6,711 nt of DNA from Chitinophagales bacterium (GCA_013297585.1 JAAFHG010000205.1:1-6711), one strand, 5' to 3'. Positions 1 through 6,500 are shown, counted from the first letter of the stretch. Notes: generated by a model from the letters alone, not told the origin. Numbers and translations are program-made.

Positions 1-1004
1 TAAAAGCCTTTAGCTATGGTAGCGGTAGTGTAGAAGTGGCAAGGCTTTTACAGTTTCATAAAGTAGATTATTTAGCAGTTGCTTACGCAGATGAAGGTGT
101 TGATTTACGCAAGGCTGGCATTACTTTACCCATTATGGTGATGAATGTAGATGAGGCTGGTTTTGATGCATTGGTTGATTATAACTTAGAGCCAGAAATT
201 TACTCATTCAATATTTACAATAGCTTTCAACAATACTTATTGCAGCAAGGCATTCAGCAATTTCCTATTCATATAAAACTCAATACTGGTATGAATCGTT
301 TGGGTTTTGAGGTTGATGAAGTTGAAACATTAGCGAAGCAATTTACCACGCAACAAATATTTGTAGTAAAAACAGTTTTCAGCCATTTAGTTGCAAGCGA
401 ATCGGCTGAACATGATGGCTTTACACAGTATCAAGCGAGTTTGTTTGATTTAGCTTGTGCGGTGCTAGAGCAGCATTTACCTTACACTTTTATTAAGCAT
501 TTGGCTAACTCTTCTGGTATTTTTCGACATCCAAATTTACAATACAATATGGTGCGCTTAGGCATTGGTTTGTATGGTGTAGATAGTGCCAATGGTACTG
601 AATTGCATTTGCAACCTGTGGCTACTTTGAAAACAACTATTGCGCAAATAAGAACCGTAAAAGCTAATGATACCATAGGTTACAATAGAAAAGGTAAAGT
701 GCTGCGAGACAGTAAAATTGCCACCATTCGTATTGGCTATGCAGATGGATTTAATAGGCAATTGGGTAATGGTATTGGCAAAGTGTGGTTGCACAATCAA
801 TTAGCGCCTGTGATAGGCAATGTGTGTATGGATATGGTAATGATAGATGTAACAGATATTGCTAACGTGCAAGAAGGTGAAGAAGTAGAAATTTTCGGCA
901 AAAATTTACCCATACAGCAAGTGGCAGCTTGGTGCGACACCATTGCTTACGAAGTGATGACCACCATTAGCCAACGTGTAAAAAGGGTATATGTAGAAGA
1001 ATAA
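1..1004 (+). CDS. alr: Alanine racemase, C-terminal part (5' end cut off by the window edge)
   Basis: This PLP enzyme interconverts L- and D-alanine and supplies D-Ala for peptidoglycan in the cytoplasm. The reading frame is open from the first bases. Codon 3-5 is the lysine of KAFSYGSG, which matches the PLP-binding KANAYGHG site of the family, so the GTG at 36 is an internal valine and not a start. Further family signatures are IKLNTGMNRLGF (equivalent to the carbamylated lysine and arginine region), VRLGIGLYG, the catalytic tyrosine in RIGYADGF (codon 738-740), VCMDMVMIDVTD, and the C-terminal AYEVMTTISQRVKRVYVE. 333 residues are visible. A stand-alone racemase would lack only about 35-40 residues. 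In many Bacteroidota this domain is fused behind MurF, and that cannot be decided here. The product is certain; the full length is unknown. Confidence 0.95.
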   Translation, partial: KAFSYGSGSVEVARLLQFHKVDYLAVAYADEGVDLRKAGITLPIMVMNVDEAGFDALVDYNLEPEIYSFNIYNSFQQYLLQQGIQQFPIHIKLNTGMNRLGFEVDEVETLAKQFTTQQIFVVKTVFSHLVASESAEHDGFTQYQASLFDLACAVLEQHLPYTFIKHLANSSGIFRHPNLQYNMVRLGIGLYGVDSANGTELHLQPVATLKTTIAQIRTVKANDTIGYNRKGKVLRDSKIATIRIGYADGFNRQLGNGIGKVWLHNQLAPVIGNVCMDMVMIDVTDIANVQEGEEVEIFGKNLPIQQVAAWCDTIAYEVMTTISQRVKRVYVEE

Positions 1005-1010
1005 ATTATT

Positions 1011-1159
1011 GTTTCACGCAAAGGGCGCAAAGAAGACTAAGCACACAATAATCTTTAATAGAATAAATACTTAGAGGTGAGATTTTCTACTTATTCTAGA
1101 TTAATGAATTTAACATTATCCTTTGTTTCTCTGTATTCTTAGTGCGCTTTGTGTGAAAC
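1011..1159. repeat. Imperfect long palindrome of about 149 bp, ends GTTTCAC...GTGAAAC
   Basis: The left arm starts GTTTCACGCAAAGGGCGCA (1011-1029). The reverse complement of the right arm starts GTTTCACACAAAGCGCAC (from 1159 backwards). Similarity continues inward with small gaps through AAGAA/AAGAA, TTTAAT/TTCATTAAT and TAGAATAAATAC/TAGAATAAGTAG, leaving a short centre near 1070-1088. Transcribed, it would form one long imperfect hairpin and could end the racemase transcript, although no clean U tract is seen. The 'CGCAAAGxxGCAAAGAA' wording resembles intergenic repeats I recall from Bacteroidota genomes; this is memory, not a search. No reading frame lies inside. Confidence 0.65.
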
Positions 1160-1177
1160 TAAACCCGCTTATATTTG
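1148..1177 (+). promoter_or_regulatory. Probable Bacteroidota-type promoter of lspA
   Basis: TTTG at 1148-1151 is followed after 18 bp by TATATTTG at 1170-1177, an exact match to TAnnTTTG. The spacing is one base short of the usual 19-21. Transcription would start near 1184, giving a leader of about 18 nt before the ATG at 1202. The -33 box lies inside the right arm of the palindromic repeat. Confidence 0.6.
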
Positions 1178-1201
1178 CCCGTCTTTAATAATTCGCATCA
1201 A

Positions 1202-1876
1202 ATGAAATCGAAACATCTAGTTTTTATCATATTAGCTATCATCTTTGCTGACCAAGCTTTGAAATTTTATATCAAGCTTAACTACTATGCAGGTGAAGAA
1301 CACAACGTATTTGGCGACTGGTTTAAATTACATTTTGTAGAAAATGAAGGTATGGCTTGGGGCTGGAAATTTGGTGGTAGTGTTGGAAAAATCATTTTGA
1401 CCCTTTTTAGATTAGTAGCGGTAATTTGGGGTACTTTCTTGTTGAAAGATTTTATTGCAAAAAAATACCACAAAGGTTTTATTATTTGCGCAGGTTTCAT
1501 TTATGCAGGTGCTTTGGGTAATTTACTTGATAGCATGTTTTATGGATTGATTTTCGAGAATAGTGTTCCTATAGAACTTGGTGGTGGCAATGTGGCTAAA
1601 ATCTTTCCTAAAGGTGGTGGCTATACAACTTTTTTACATGGTAAGGTAGTTGACATGTTGCATTTTCCTTTAATTGAAACAACTTATCCAAGTTGGTTTC
1701 CTTTTTGGGCTGGTCAAAAATTTACCTTTTTCGATCCTGTATTTAACCTTGCAGACGCTTCAATTTCTGTGGGTGTTATTACTATTTTAATTTTCCAAAA
1801 TACCTTTTTTAAGAAAGAAGAAGTGAAAGCTGAAGAAACTGCTACAAGCAATGAAGATGTGATCGGGGCTAGTTAA
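1202..1876 (+). CDS. lspA: Lipoprotein signal peptidase (signal peptidase II)
   Basis: LspA is an inner-membrane aspartyl protease that cuts the signal peptide from prolipoproteins after the cysteine has been lipidated. The 224-residue protein has the family blocks in order: ADQALKFYIK (16-25), VENEGMAWG (46-54), GALGNLLDSMFYG (103-115, catalytic Asp110), KVVDMLHFPL (148-157) and FNLADASISVG (181-191, catalytic Asp185). Four hydrophobic segments fit the usual four-helix topology. It is longer than the approximately 160-residue proteobacterial enzyme because of an insertion between the two catalytic motifs (about 117-178) and a charged tail; such an insertion is usual in Bacteroidota. The ATG at 1202 is chosen over the in-frame TTG at 1175 because that TTG falls inside the TAnnTTTG promoter box. 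No Shine-Dalgarno is seen. Its stop overlaps the stop of convergent uvrB. Confidence 0.95.
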   Translation: MKSKHLVFIILAIIFADQALKFYIKLNYYAGEEHNVFGDWFKLHFVENEGMAWGWKFGGSVGKIILTLFRLVAVIWGTFLLKDFIAKKYHKGFIICAGFIYAGALGNLLDSMFYGLIFENSVPIELGGGNVAKIFPKGGGYTTFLHGKVVDMLHFPLIETTYPSWFPFWAGQKFTFFDPVFNLADASISVGVITILIFQNTFFKKEEVKAEETATSNEDVIGAS

Positions 1877-3908
1877 ACCTTCATTCCTTCTAATTCTTTT
1901 TGCATTCTAAACATTTCGTCACGCAATCTTGCAGCTTCAATAAAGTCAAGGTCACGGGCTGCTTTTTCCATTTGCTTTTTGGTTTGTGCAATGGCTTTTT
2001 CTAGCTTAGGTATGGTTTTATATTCTACCTGTTCTTCTGCTGCAATGCTTAAGCTGCCATCACCAAATATGGCATAAGGTTTATTGGGATCAAAGCCCTT
2101 AATATCAAGCACAGAGGTTTGCTTCATTATCTGATCTATGCTTTTCTTCACAGTCATTGGTGTAATGTTGTATTTGATGTTGTAGGCCACTTGTTTCTCT
2201 CTTCTGCGGTTCACTTCATCTATGGTGCGCTGCATACTTTCGGTCATTTTATCGGCATAAAAAATAACCTTACCATCAACATTTCTTGCAGCACGACCAG
2301 CCGTTTGTGTTAAGCTTCTTTCGTTACGTAAAAAGCCTTCTTTATCTGCATCTAAAATGGCAACCAAACTTACTTCTGGTAAGTCTAACCCTTCACGCAG
2401 TAAGTTTACACCTACTAATACATCAATTTCACCTAACCTCAACTGACGCAATATTTCAATACGCTCAAGTGTATCTACATCGCTGTGTATATACTTAGAT
2501 TTTATGTTAATACGACCCAAATATTTGTCCATTTCTTCGGCCATACGTTTGGTTAATGTGGTTACCAAAATACGGTCGCCTTTTTTTACAGTTTTGTCTA
2601 TCTCATCTAGCAAATCATCTATCTGATTTACCGAAGGTCTTATCTCAATTGGTGGCTCAAGCAAACCTGTTGGTCGTACAACTTGCTCAACCACAACACC
2701 GCCTGTTGTTTCTAATTCGTAGTCGCCCGGTGTGGCACTTACAAATACCGTTTGCCCCATCATATTTTCAAATTCATGAAAATTTAATGGTCGGTTATCC
2801 ATAGCACTTGGTAGCCTGAAACCATAATCAACCAATACCATTTTTCTACTTCTATCACCACCATACATACCAGCAATTTGTGGTACCGTTTGATGGCTTT
2901 CGTCTATCAAACACAAAAAATCTTTAGGAAAATAATCCAATAAGCAGAAGGGTCTTGTGCCAGGTTTTCGTCTATCAAAAAAGCGAGAATAGTTTTCAAT
3001 ACCATTGCAATAGCCTAGTTCACGAATCATTTCTAGATCAAATTCTACACGTTCTTTGATACGTTGACCCTCAATAAATTTCCCAATTTTCGTAAAATAT
3101 TCTACCTGCGCCATCATTTCATCCTGAATTTCGTTGATGACTTCTAGCATAATATCTTTTGGTGCTAAGTATAAATTGGCAGGAAAAATAGCCGCATCTT
3201 CTAGTAGACCAATACGCTTGCTGGTAGCTTTTTCAAGGCTTTCTATTTCTTCAATTTCATCGCCAAAAAACGTAACACGATAAGCAATATCTAAGTAAGG
3301 CAAGTTAATATCAACTGTATCTCCTTTTACTCGAAAAGTACCTCTTGCAAAATCGCCCTGACTTCTAGAGTACGTGCTATTTACCAATGCATGTAAAAAG
3401 CCTTGCCTTGATAAAACCTGCCCTTTATGGATACGCACAATACCATTTTCAAATTCGGTAGGGTTGCCCATACCATAAATACAACTCACACTTGCCACCA
3501 CCACAATATCTCTTCTGCCACTTAATAACTCACTAGTTGCTTGTAAGCGTAACTTTCTAATTCTTCATTAATACTCAAATCTTTTTCAATGTAGGTATCG
3601 CTTACAGGCATGTAAGCTTCTGGCTGATAATAGTCGTAATAGCTTACAAAATAGCCCACTGCATTATCAGGAAAAAACTGCTTAAACTCACCGTATAATT
3701 GTGCTACAAGGGTTTTGTTGTGTGTTAAAACCAACGTAGGCCTTTGTGTTTGTTGAATAACATTGGCCATGGTAAATGTTTTACCACTACCAGTTACACC
3801 TAGTAAAGTTTGAAATTGGTCACCACGGTTTATGCCTTCTACTAATTGTTTAATGGCAGAGGGCTGATCGCCTGAAGGCTGATATGGTGATTGTAATTGA
3901 AAAGGCAT
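1873..3908 (-). pseudogene. uvrB: Excinuclease ABC subunit B, reading frame broken by an apparent one-base deletion
   Basis: UvrB is the damage-verifying helicase-like subunit of UvrABC nucleotide excision repair. The N-terminal piece (ATG at 3908 to a stop at 3522-3524) holds SPYQPSGDQPSAI, Walker A GVTGSGKT (residues 37-44) and the start of the beta-hairpin YYDYYQPEAY (90-99). It runs out of frame after NEELE. The rest reads in another frame down to 1873 and holds the DESH box (336-339 of the restored protein), VFVSATPGDYE, LLREGLDLPEVSL, QTAGRAARN and a C-terminal UVR domain. Adding one A to the AAA run (plus-strand TTT at 3554-3556) restores NEELEKLRLQATSELLSGRRD and a 678-residue protein, normal for the family. 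Everything else is intact, so this is either a very recent mutation or a sequencing error in a homopolymer. The ATG at 3908 (MPFQLQSPYQ) fits the family start better than the ATG at 3950. Confidence 0.93.
3552..3557 (-). other. Frameshift point in uvrB
   Basis: On the coding strand the sequence reads gaattagaaagttacgc. UvrB conservation requires ...E-L-E-K-L-R-L, that is a run of four A where three are present. Before this point the frame encodes INEELE; after it, reading one base shifted, LRLQATSELLSGRRDIVVVAS. In the uncorrected frame translation adds the unrelated residues SYAYKQLVSY and stops at 3522-3524. Confidence 0.9.
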
Positions 3909-4042
3909 GGTACGAAGATAACAAGTTGCGATGTTGAATGTTCTATGCAATTAACAACTAAATAGAATGAACGGTGAATGGTAAATCCAAGTTTAGTTGC
4001 GTACATTCAGTGTTCCAACTCACCAAAGAAAAGGAGGTATTC

Positions 4043-4090
4043 ATGCAATCTACAGATCAGTCATGGAAGCTTCAGGTTAGCATTGGTTAA
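4043..4090 (+). CDS. Possible 15-residue peptide with a perfect Shine-Dalgarno
   Basis: ATG at 4043 encodes MQSTDQSWKLQVSIG and stops at TAA 4088-4090. GGAGG (4033-4037, within AAAAGGAGGT) lies 5 nt before the ATG, an ideal spacing. No other gene in this window has a comparable site, and Bacteroidota use such sites rarely, which makes chance less attractive. The last codons and stop lie inside hairpin A of the candidate RNA, so translation could alter its folding. No homology is recognised. It may be a real leader peptide, a regulatory decoy, or chance. Confidence 0.35.
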   Translation: MQSTDQSWKLQVSIG

Positions 4091-4133
4091 TCTAGCTTAT
4101 CCATCAAATAATCTGCTGACAATCGCGTCAGAG

Positions 4134-4162
4134 AGCCATCTGCCTTTGCAGGTGGCTTTTTT
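4134..4162 (+). terminator. Strong intrinsic terminator, plus strand
   Basis: AGCCATCTGC (4134-4143), loop CTTT, GCAGGTGGCT (4148-4157), then a run of six T (4157-4162). The 10-bp stem has one T-G wobble. The T run overlaps the stop codon of convergent yccF. On the minus strand no T run follows the hairpin, so it is directed at a plus-strand transcript. Confidence 0.85.
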
Positions 4163-4535
4163 ATTCTGCTACAATGCGTTTACCAAAAGGCATTAACGAT
4201 AATTCTACCAATTTAAAATGCTGACGCCCCCAAGGTGCACCAACAATAGTAATAGATAATAAAACACCAAACAGTAAATGCATAAATGCGGTATACAACC
4301 CACCAGAAAATAGCCAAATAATATTAAAAATAACTGTTAGGCAGCCAGTGTCGCTACTATCACTTACCACTTTGCTGCCAAAAGGCATGAGCACCATAAA
4401 GCCTATTTTAAAACATTGCAAGCCAAATGGAATACCAATTACAGTTATACAAAGAATAAACCCACCAGTGAAATAGCCTATGGCAGATAAAAAACCGCCA
4501 CAAATTAGCCAGATTAAATTACCAATTGCATTCAT
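4161..4535 (-). CDS. YccF-family inner membrane protein
   Basis: A 124-residue hydrophobic protein made of two similar halves of about 49 residues (5-53 and 70-118). Each has the pattern xNxIWLxxGG...GxxLxITxxGxPxGxQxFKxxxxxLMPFG, which is the tandem YccF (DUF307) domain arrangement. Up to four membrane segments are likely, with the MPFG motifs close to the membrane surface. The E. coli relative is about 148 residues and its function is poorly known, so none is assigned. The start at 4535 gives MNAIGNLIWL, directly at the first repeat, and no Shine-Dalgarno precedes it. A TACATTTA box (4576-4583, minus strand) could be a weak -7 element. The gene is divergent from tatC and its stop touches the plus-strand terminator. 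Confidence 0.85.
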   Translation of the reverse strand: MNAIGNLIWLICGGFLSAIGYFTGGFILCITVIGIPFGLQCFKIGFMVLMPFGSKVVSDSSDTGCLTVIFNIIWLFSGGLYTAFMHLLFGVLLSITIVGAPWGRQHFKLVELSLMPFGKRIVAE

Positions 4536-4656
4536 AATGATAGACTGATAGTGATAGAAAAATTCTGTTTACTTGTAAATGTAAATGTTAATGACAGAAG
4601 AAGGCTACCATTTATAGCTACATTTTGTAACAATATTTTTAAAGCCTCCATTCATA

Positions 4657-4664
4657 TAACTTTA
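4657..4664 (+). promoter_or_regulatory. Possible -7 box of the tatC promoter
   Basis: TAACTTTA differs from TAnnTTTG only in the last base. Transcription would begin near 4671, about 20 nt before the tatC ATG, matching the leader length inferred for lspA. No convincing TTTG -33 box is found at the right distance, only T-rich sequence. Confidence 0.3.
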
Positions 4665-4689
4665 CAGCCAATAAATATTTTTAGCAAGC

Positions 4690-5541
4690 ATGGCACTTTT
4701 TGATAGGTTAGGTACAAAAGGCAAAGAGATGAGTTTTATAGACCATCTTGAAGAATTACGCTTACACATTATACGCAGCGTTATAGCTGTATTGGTATTA
4801 GCGGCAGTTATTTTTATTTATAGAGATTGGGTGTTTGATTACATTATTACAGGCCCTATTAATCCAGATTTTATTACATACCGTGTTTTGTGCGATTTGA
4901 GCCACACACTACATATGGGTCAGGCATTATGTATGCCACCTGTACAGGTAAGCATGCAAAGCACCACATTTGGTGGGCAATTTATCAGTAGTATTTCAAT
5001 TGCATTAATTGGTGGTTTTATTATGGCTTTTCCATATATATTTTGGGAATTCTGGCGTTTTATTAAACCAGCTTTAAGAGAAAAAGAATTAAAAGGAACA
5101 CGTTTTGTAATTTTTTGGGTGTCTTTCTTTTTCTTTTTAGGGGCGGCTTTTGGCTTCTTTTTATTAGGTCCTTTTACGTTTAACTTTTTGGCAGGCTTTC
5201 AATTGGGTACAAAAGGGATGCTTGTAACCAAACCAACCTTAACGGATTATTTCGATAACCTTACGAACTTGATTCTTGGTTGTGGCTTGGCCTTTGAGTT
5301 ACCAGTAATAACGTATGTACTTACAAAAATTGGTATTGTAACACCTAAAATGCTAAAAGCTAGTCGTAAGTACGCCATAATTGTAATACTTGTAGTAGCC
5401 GCTTTTATAACACCTAGCCCAGACTGGATGAGCCAATTTATAGTATTTGTGCCTTTATTTTTATTGTACGAACTAAGTGTGATTTTATCATCAAAAGTGT
5501 ATAAAGAAGATCAGGCAAAAGCCGCAGAAGAGTGGGATTAG
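4690..5541 (+). CDS. tatC: Sec-independent (twin-arginine) translocase subunit TatC
   Basis: TatC is the six-helix inner-membrane receptor that binds the twin-arginine signal peptide and, with TatA-type subunits, moves folded proteins across the membrane. The 283-residue protein has the N-terminal cytoplasmic signature SFIDHLEELR (15-24), the GFIMAFPYIFWEFWRFIKPALREKE block (109-133), FELPVITYVLTKIGIVT (202-218) and TPSPDWMSQFIVFVPLFLLYE (241-261). Six hydrophobic segments fall near 26-44, 101-125, 139-168, 189-213, 226-241 and 247-267. The first periplasmic loop (about 55-97) is longer than in E. coli and carries Cys68 and Cys81. A charged tail ends the protein. No tatA or tatB gene is adjacent. 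The start ATG lacks a Shine-Dalgarno. Confidence 0.95.
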   Translation: MALFDRLGTKGKEMSFIDHLEELRLHIIRSVIAVLVLAAVIFIYRDWVFDYIITGPINPDFITYRVLCDLSHTLHMGQALCMPPVQVSMQSTTFGGQFISSISIALIGGFIMAFPYIFWEFWRFIKPALREKELKGTRFVIFWVSFFFFLGAAFGFFLLGPFTFNFLAGFQLGTKGMLVTKPTLTDYFDNLTNLILGCGLAFELPVITYVLTKIGIVTPKMLKASRKYAIIVILVVAAFITPSPDWMSQFIVFVPLFLLYELSVILSSKVYKEDQAKAAEEWD

Positions 5542-5549
5542 GAGAAGTC

Positions 5550-5840
5550 GTCTGAACGTGGATCCGATAGCTATCGGATTAGTAGAATTATTTTATTGTA
5601 AGGATTATAGATTGCAAATGTTGCTTTACAATGCTGCGTAGCGAACAGAACGTACAAGTGTAGATGCTTCGTAAACTCAGCACAGGCTACACATAAGCAT
5701 CATAGTAGTAATGTAGTTGGTTAACAAATACATGATTACAAACAAAAGCGCCGCTTCGAAACTTCGAAGCGGCGCTTTTAATATTCCAATAAATCAATAA
5801 AATCCTGCTAATCCGATAGCTATCGGATCCACGTTCAGAC
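5550..5840. repeat. 291-bp element bounded by exact 33-bp inverted repeats
   Basis: The left arm 5550-5582 and right arm 5808-5840 are perfect reverse complements over 33 bases, beginning GTCTGAACGTGG at the outer edge. Weaker symmetry continues inward, with TTTTATTG shared by both sides. Each arm contains the 18-bp palindrome ATCCGATAGCTATCGGAT (5562-5579 and 5811-5828). The element fills the gap between the stops of tatC (8 bp away) and the TPR gene (3 bp away). No target duplication is visible at the edges and no open frame lies inside. It could be a MITE-like insertion or a paired protein-binding or terminator structure. This entry accounts for the gene-free stretch 5542-5843. Confidence 0.8.
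5744..5779. terminator. Two-way intrinsic terminator between tatC and the TPR gene
   Basis: AAAAGCGCCGCTTCGAA (5744-5760) and TTCGAAGCGGCGCTTTT (5763-5779) pair perfectly over 17 bp around the central AC. The GC-rich core is flanked by A4 and T4, so the same hairpin ends with a T run on both strands. It suits the convergent genes on either side and lies inside the inverted-repeat element. Confidence 0.85.
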
Positions 5841-5843
5841 TTT

Positions 5844-6500
5844 CTAACCTGGCATTCTAGAAATATACTTTTCTATTTCTTTTATTTGATCTAGCACTTG
5901 TTTTGTTTTTGGCTTACAATCTTTTGCCTTACGGAAAAAATCTTTTGCTGCTTTAAACTGACGTTTGTTCATAAAAATCTGCGTCATGCTTAAGTAAGCT
6001 ACAGCTAAACTTTCCTTATCAGAAATACCTAAACGCAATGCAGCACGTATATACGTTTCGCCTTGCTTTAAGTCGCCTTTTTGTATCGCCATCATACCAA
6101 GTTGCAATTTGTTAGCGCCTTCGGCTTCAGGCATTGGGCTACCCAAATCGTTACTTTGTTTTAAATATTTTTCAGCGCCATCAAAATCCTGCCTCATCAT
6201 AGCCATATTGCCTTTAATGGTAAAGTAAGAACTACGTACAGGTTTGTATAGCAAATTTGGATACCAAATGCTGTTCATAATACGCTCAACTTCTTCAATA
6301 TTACCTGCTTCCATTGGCTCTTGAATTAAACGCATTGGCCCAATTACAAAATTGCTTATCAAGCCAATTACACCAACAAAATACAAAGGAAATACTGGCC
6401 AAAAACTAGATACACCAGTTACTTCTAACAGAATACCGCCCACAATTGCAATAATGCTAAGCCAAAAACGGTATTTAATTAATAAATTATAAAACTTCAT
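5844..6500 (-). CDS. Membrane-anchored tetratricopeptide-repeat protein, function unknown
   Basis: A 218-residue protein. The N-terminus has two hydrophobic segments (about 11-30 and 33-55) separated by a very short turn, so both ends should lie in the cytoplasm. A soluble part follows with at least three TPR-like helical pairs: about 91-121 (ending in DFDGAEKYLKQSNDLG), 130-159 (GDLKQGETYIRAALRLG) and 166-197 (RQFKAAKDFFRKAKDCKP), then a charged helix. TPRs usually bind partner proteins; no catalytic motif is seen and the partner cannot be named. The start at 6500 (MKFYNLLIKYRFW) is placed just before the first membrane segment. AAGG lies 7 nt upstream as a weak ribosome site, and a TATATTTG promoter box lies about 25 nt upstream. 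The gene is convergent with tatC. Confidence 0.85.
   Translation of the reverse strand: MKFYNLLIKYRFWLSIIAIVGGILLEVTGVSSFWPVFPLYFVGVIGLISNFVIGPMRLIQEPMEAGNIEEVERIMNSIWYPNLLYKPVRSSYFTIKGNMAMMRQDFDGAEKYLKQSNDLGSPMPEAEGANKLQLGMMAIQKGDLKQGETYIRAALRLGISDKESLAVAYLSMTQIFMNKRQFKAAKDFFRKAKDCKPKTKQVLDQIKEIEKYISRMPG

Larger units (their letters stand above)
4029..4162 (+). ncRNA. Candidate small structured transcript ending in an intrinsic terminator
   Basis: The stretch between uvrB and yccF contains three successive stem-loops on the plus strand. Hairpin A pairs TGGAAGCT (4064-4071) with AGCTT-at-CCA (4094-4103), with an inner stem GGTTA/TAATC (4075-4079/4088-4092) and an 8-nt loop. Hairpin B is CTGAC-AATCGC-GTCAG (4116-4131), extendable by TCT/AGA. 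The third is the terminator at 4134-4162. Ahead of hairpin A sits AAAAGGAGGT (4029-4038) and a 15-codon reading frame. No plus-strand gene follows, because yccF is convergent, so the transcript would be free-standing or a leader without its gene. No clear promoter was found upstream, so the 5' end is a guess. I do not recognise a named RNA family. Confidence 0.5.

Noticed and set aside
36..38. GTG as start of the alanine racemase
   Set aside because: The frame is open upstream and encodes the PLP-lysine motif KAFSYGSG; the GTG is an internal valine.
482..800. Two minus-strand reading frames inside alr, and a similar one inside lspA (1285-1500)
   Set aside because: They are antisense shadows of strongly conserved genes.
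1175..1177. TTG start giving a 233-residue LspA
   Set aside because: It lies inside the TATATTTG promoter box, and the extra nine residues add nothing typical of the family; the ATG at 1202 begins directly before the first membrane helix.
2119..2804. Three plus-strand reading frames of 64-82 residues inside uvrB
   Set aside because: They are antisense to highly conserved uvrB coding sequence and have no family features.
3913..3920. TATCTTCG on the minus strand as a uvrB -7 promoter box
   Set aside because: It differs from TAnnTTTG and would start transcription at the ATG itself, unlike the leaders of about 18 nt inferred elsewhere in the window.
3909..3950. N-terminal extension of UvrB from the ATG at 3950
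   Set aside because: The family normally begins MxxFxLxSpYqPaGDQP; the ATG at 3908 fits exactly and the 14 extra residues have no counterpart.
3978..4196. 72-residue plus-strand reading frame between uvrB and yccF
   Set aside because: It runs through the terminator hairpin and into antisense yccF, has no ribosome site, and its sequence looks random.
4161..4535. The internal duplication in the YccF protein as something new
   Set aside because: Two tandem YccF domains are the normal layout of this family.
4546..4590. Short tandem patterns (GATAG and GTAAAT repeats) upstream of yccF and tatC
   Set aside because: There are only two or three imperfect units in AT-rich promoter sequence, which is not distinguishable from chance.
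5550..5840. CRISPR array or att site pair for the paired 33-bp repeats
   Set aside because: There are only two copies, in inverted orientation, 225 bp apart, with no spacer periodicity, cas gene or integrase.
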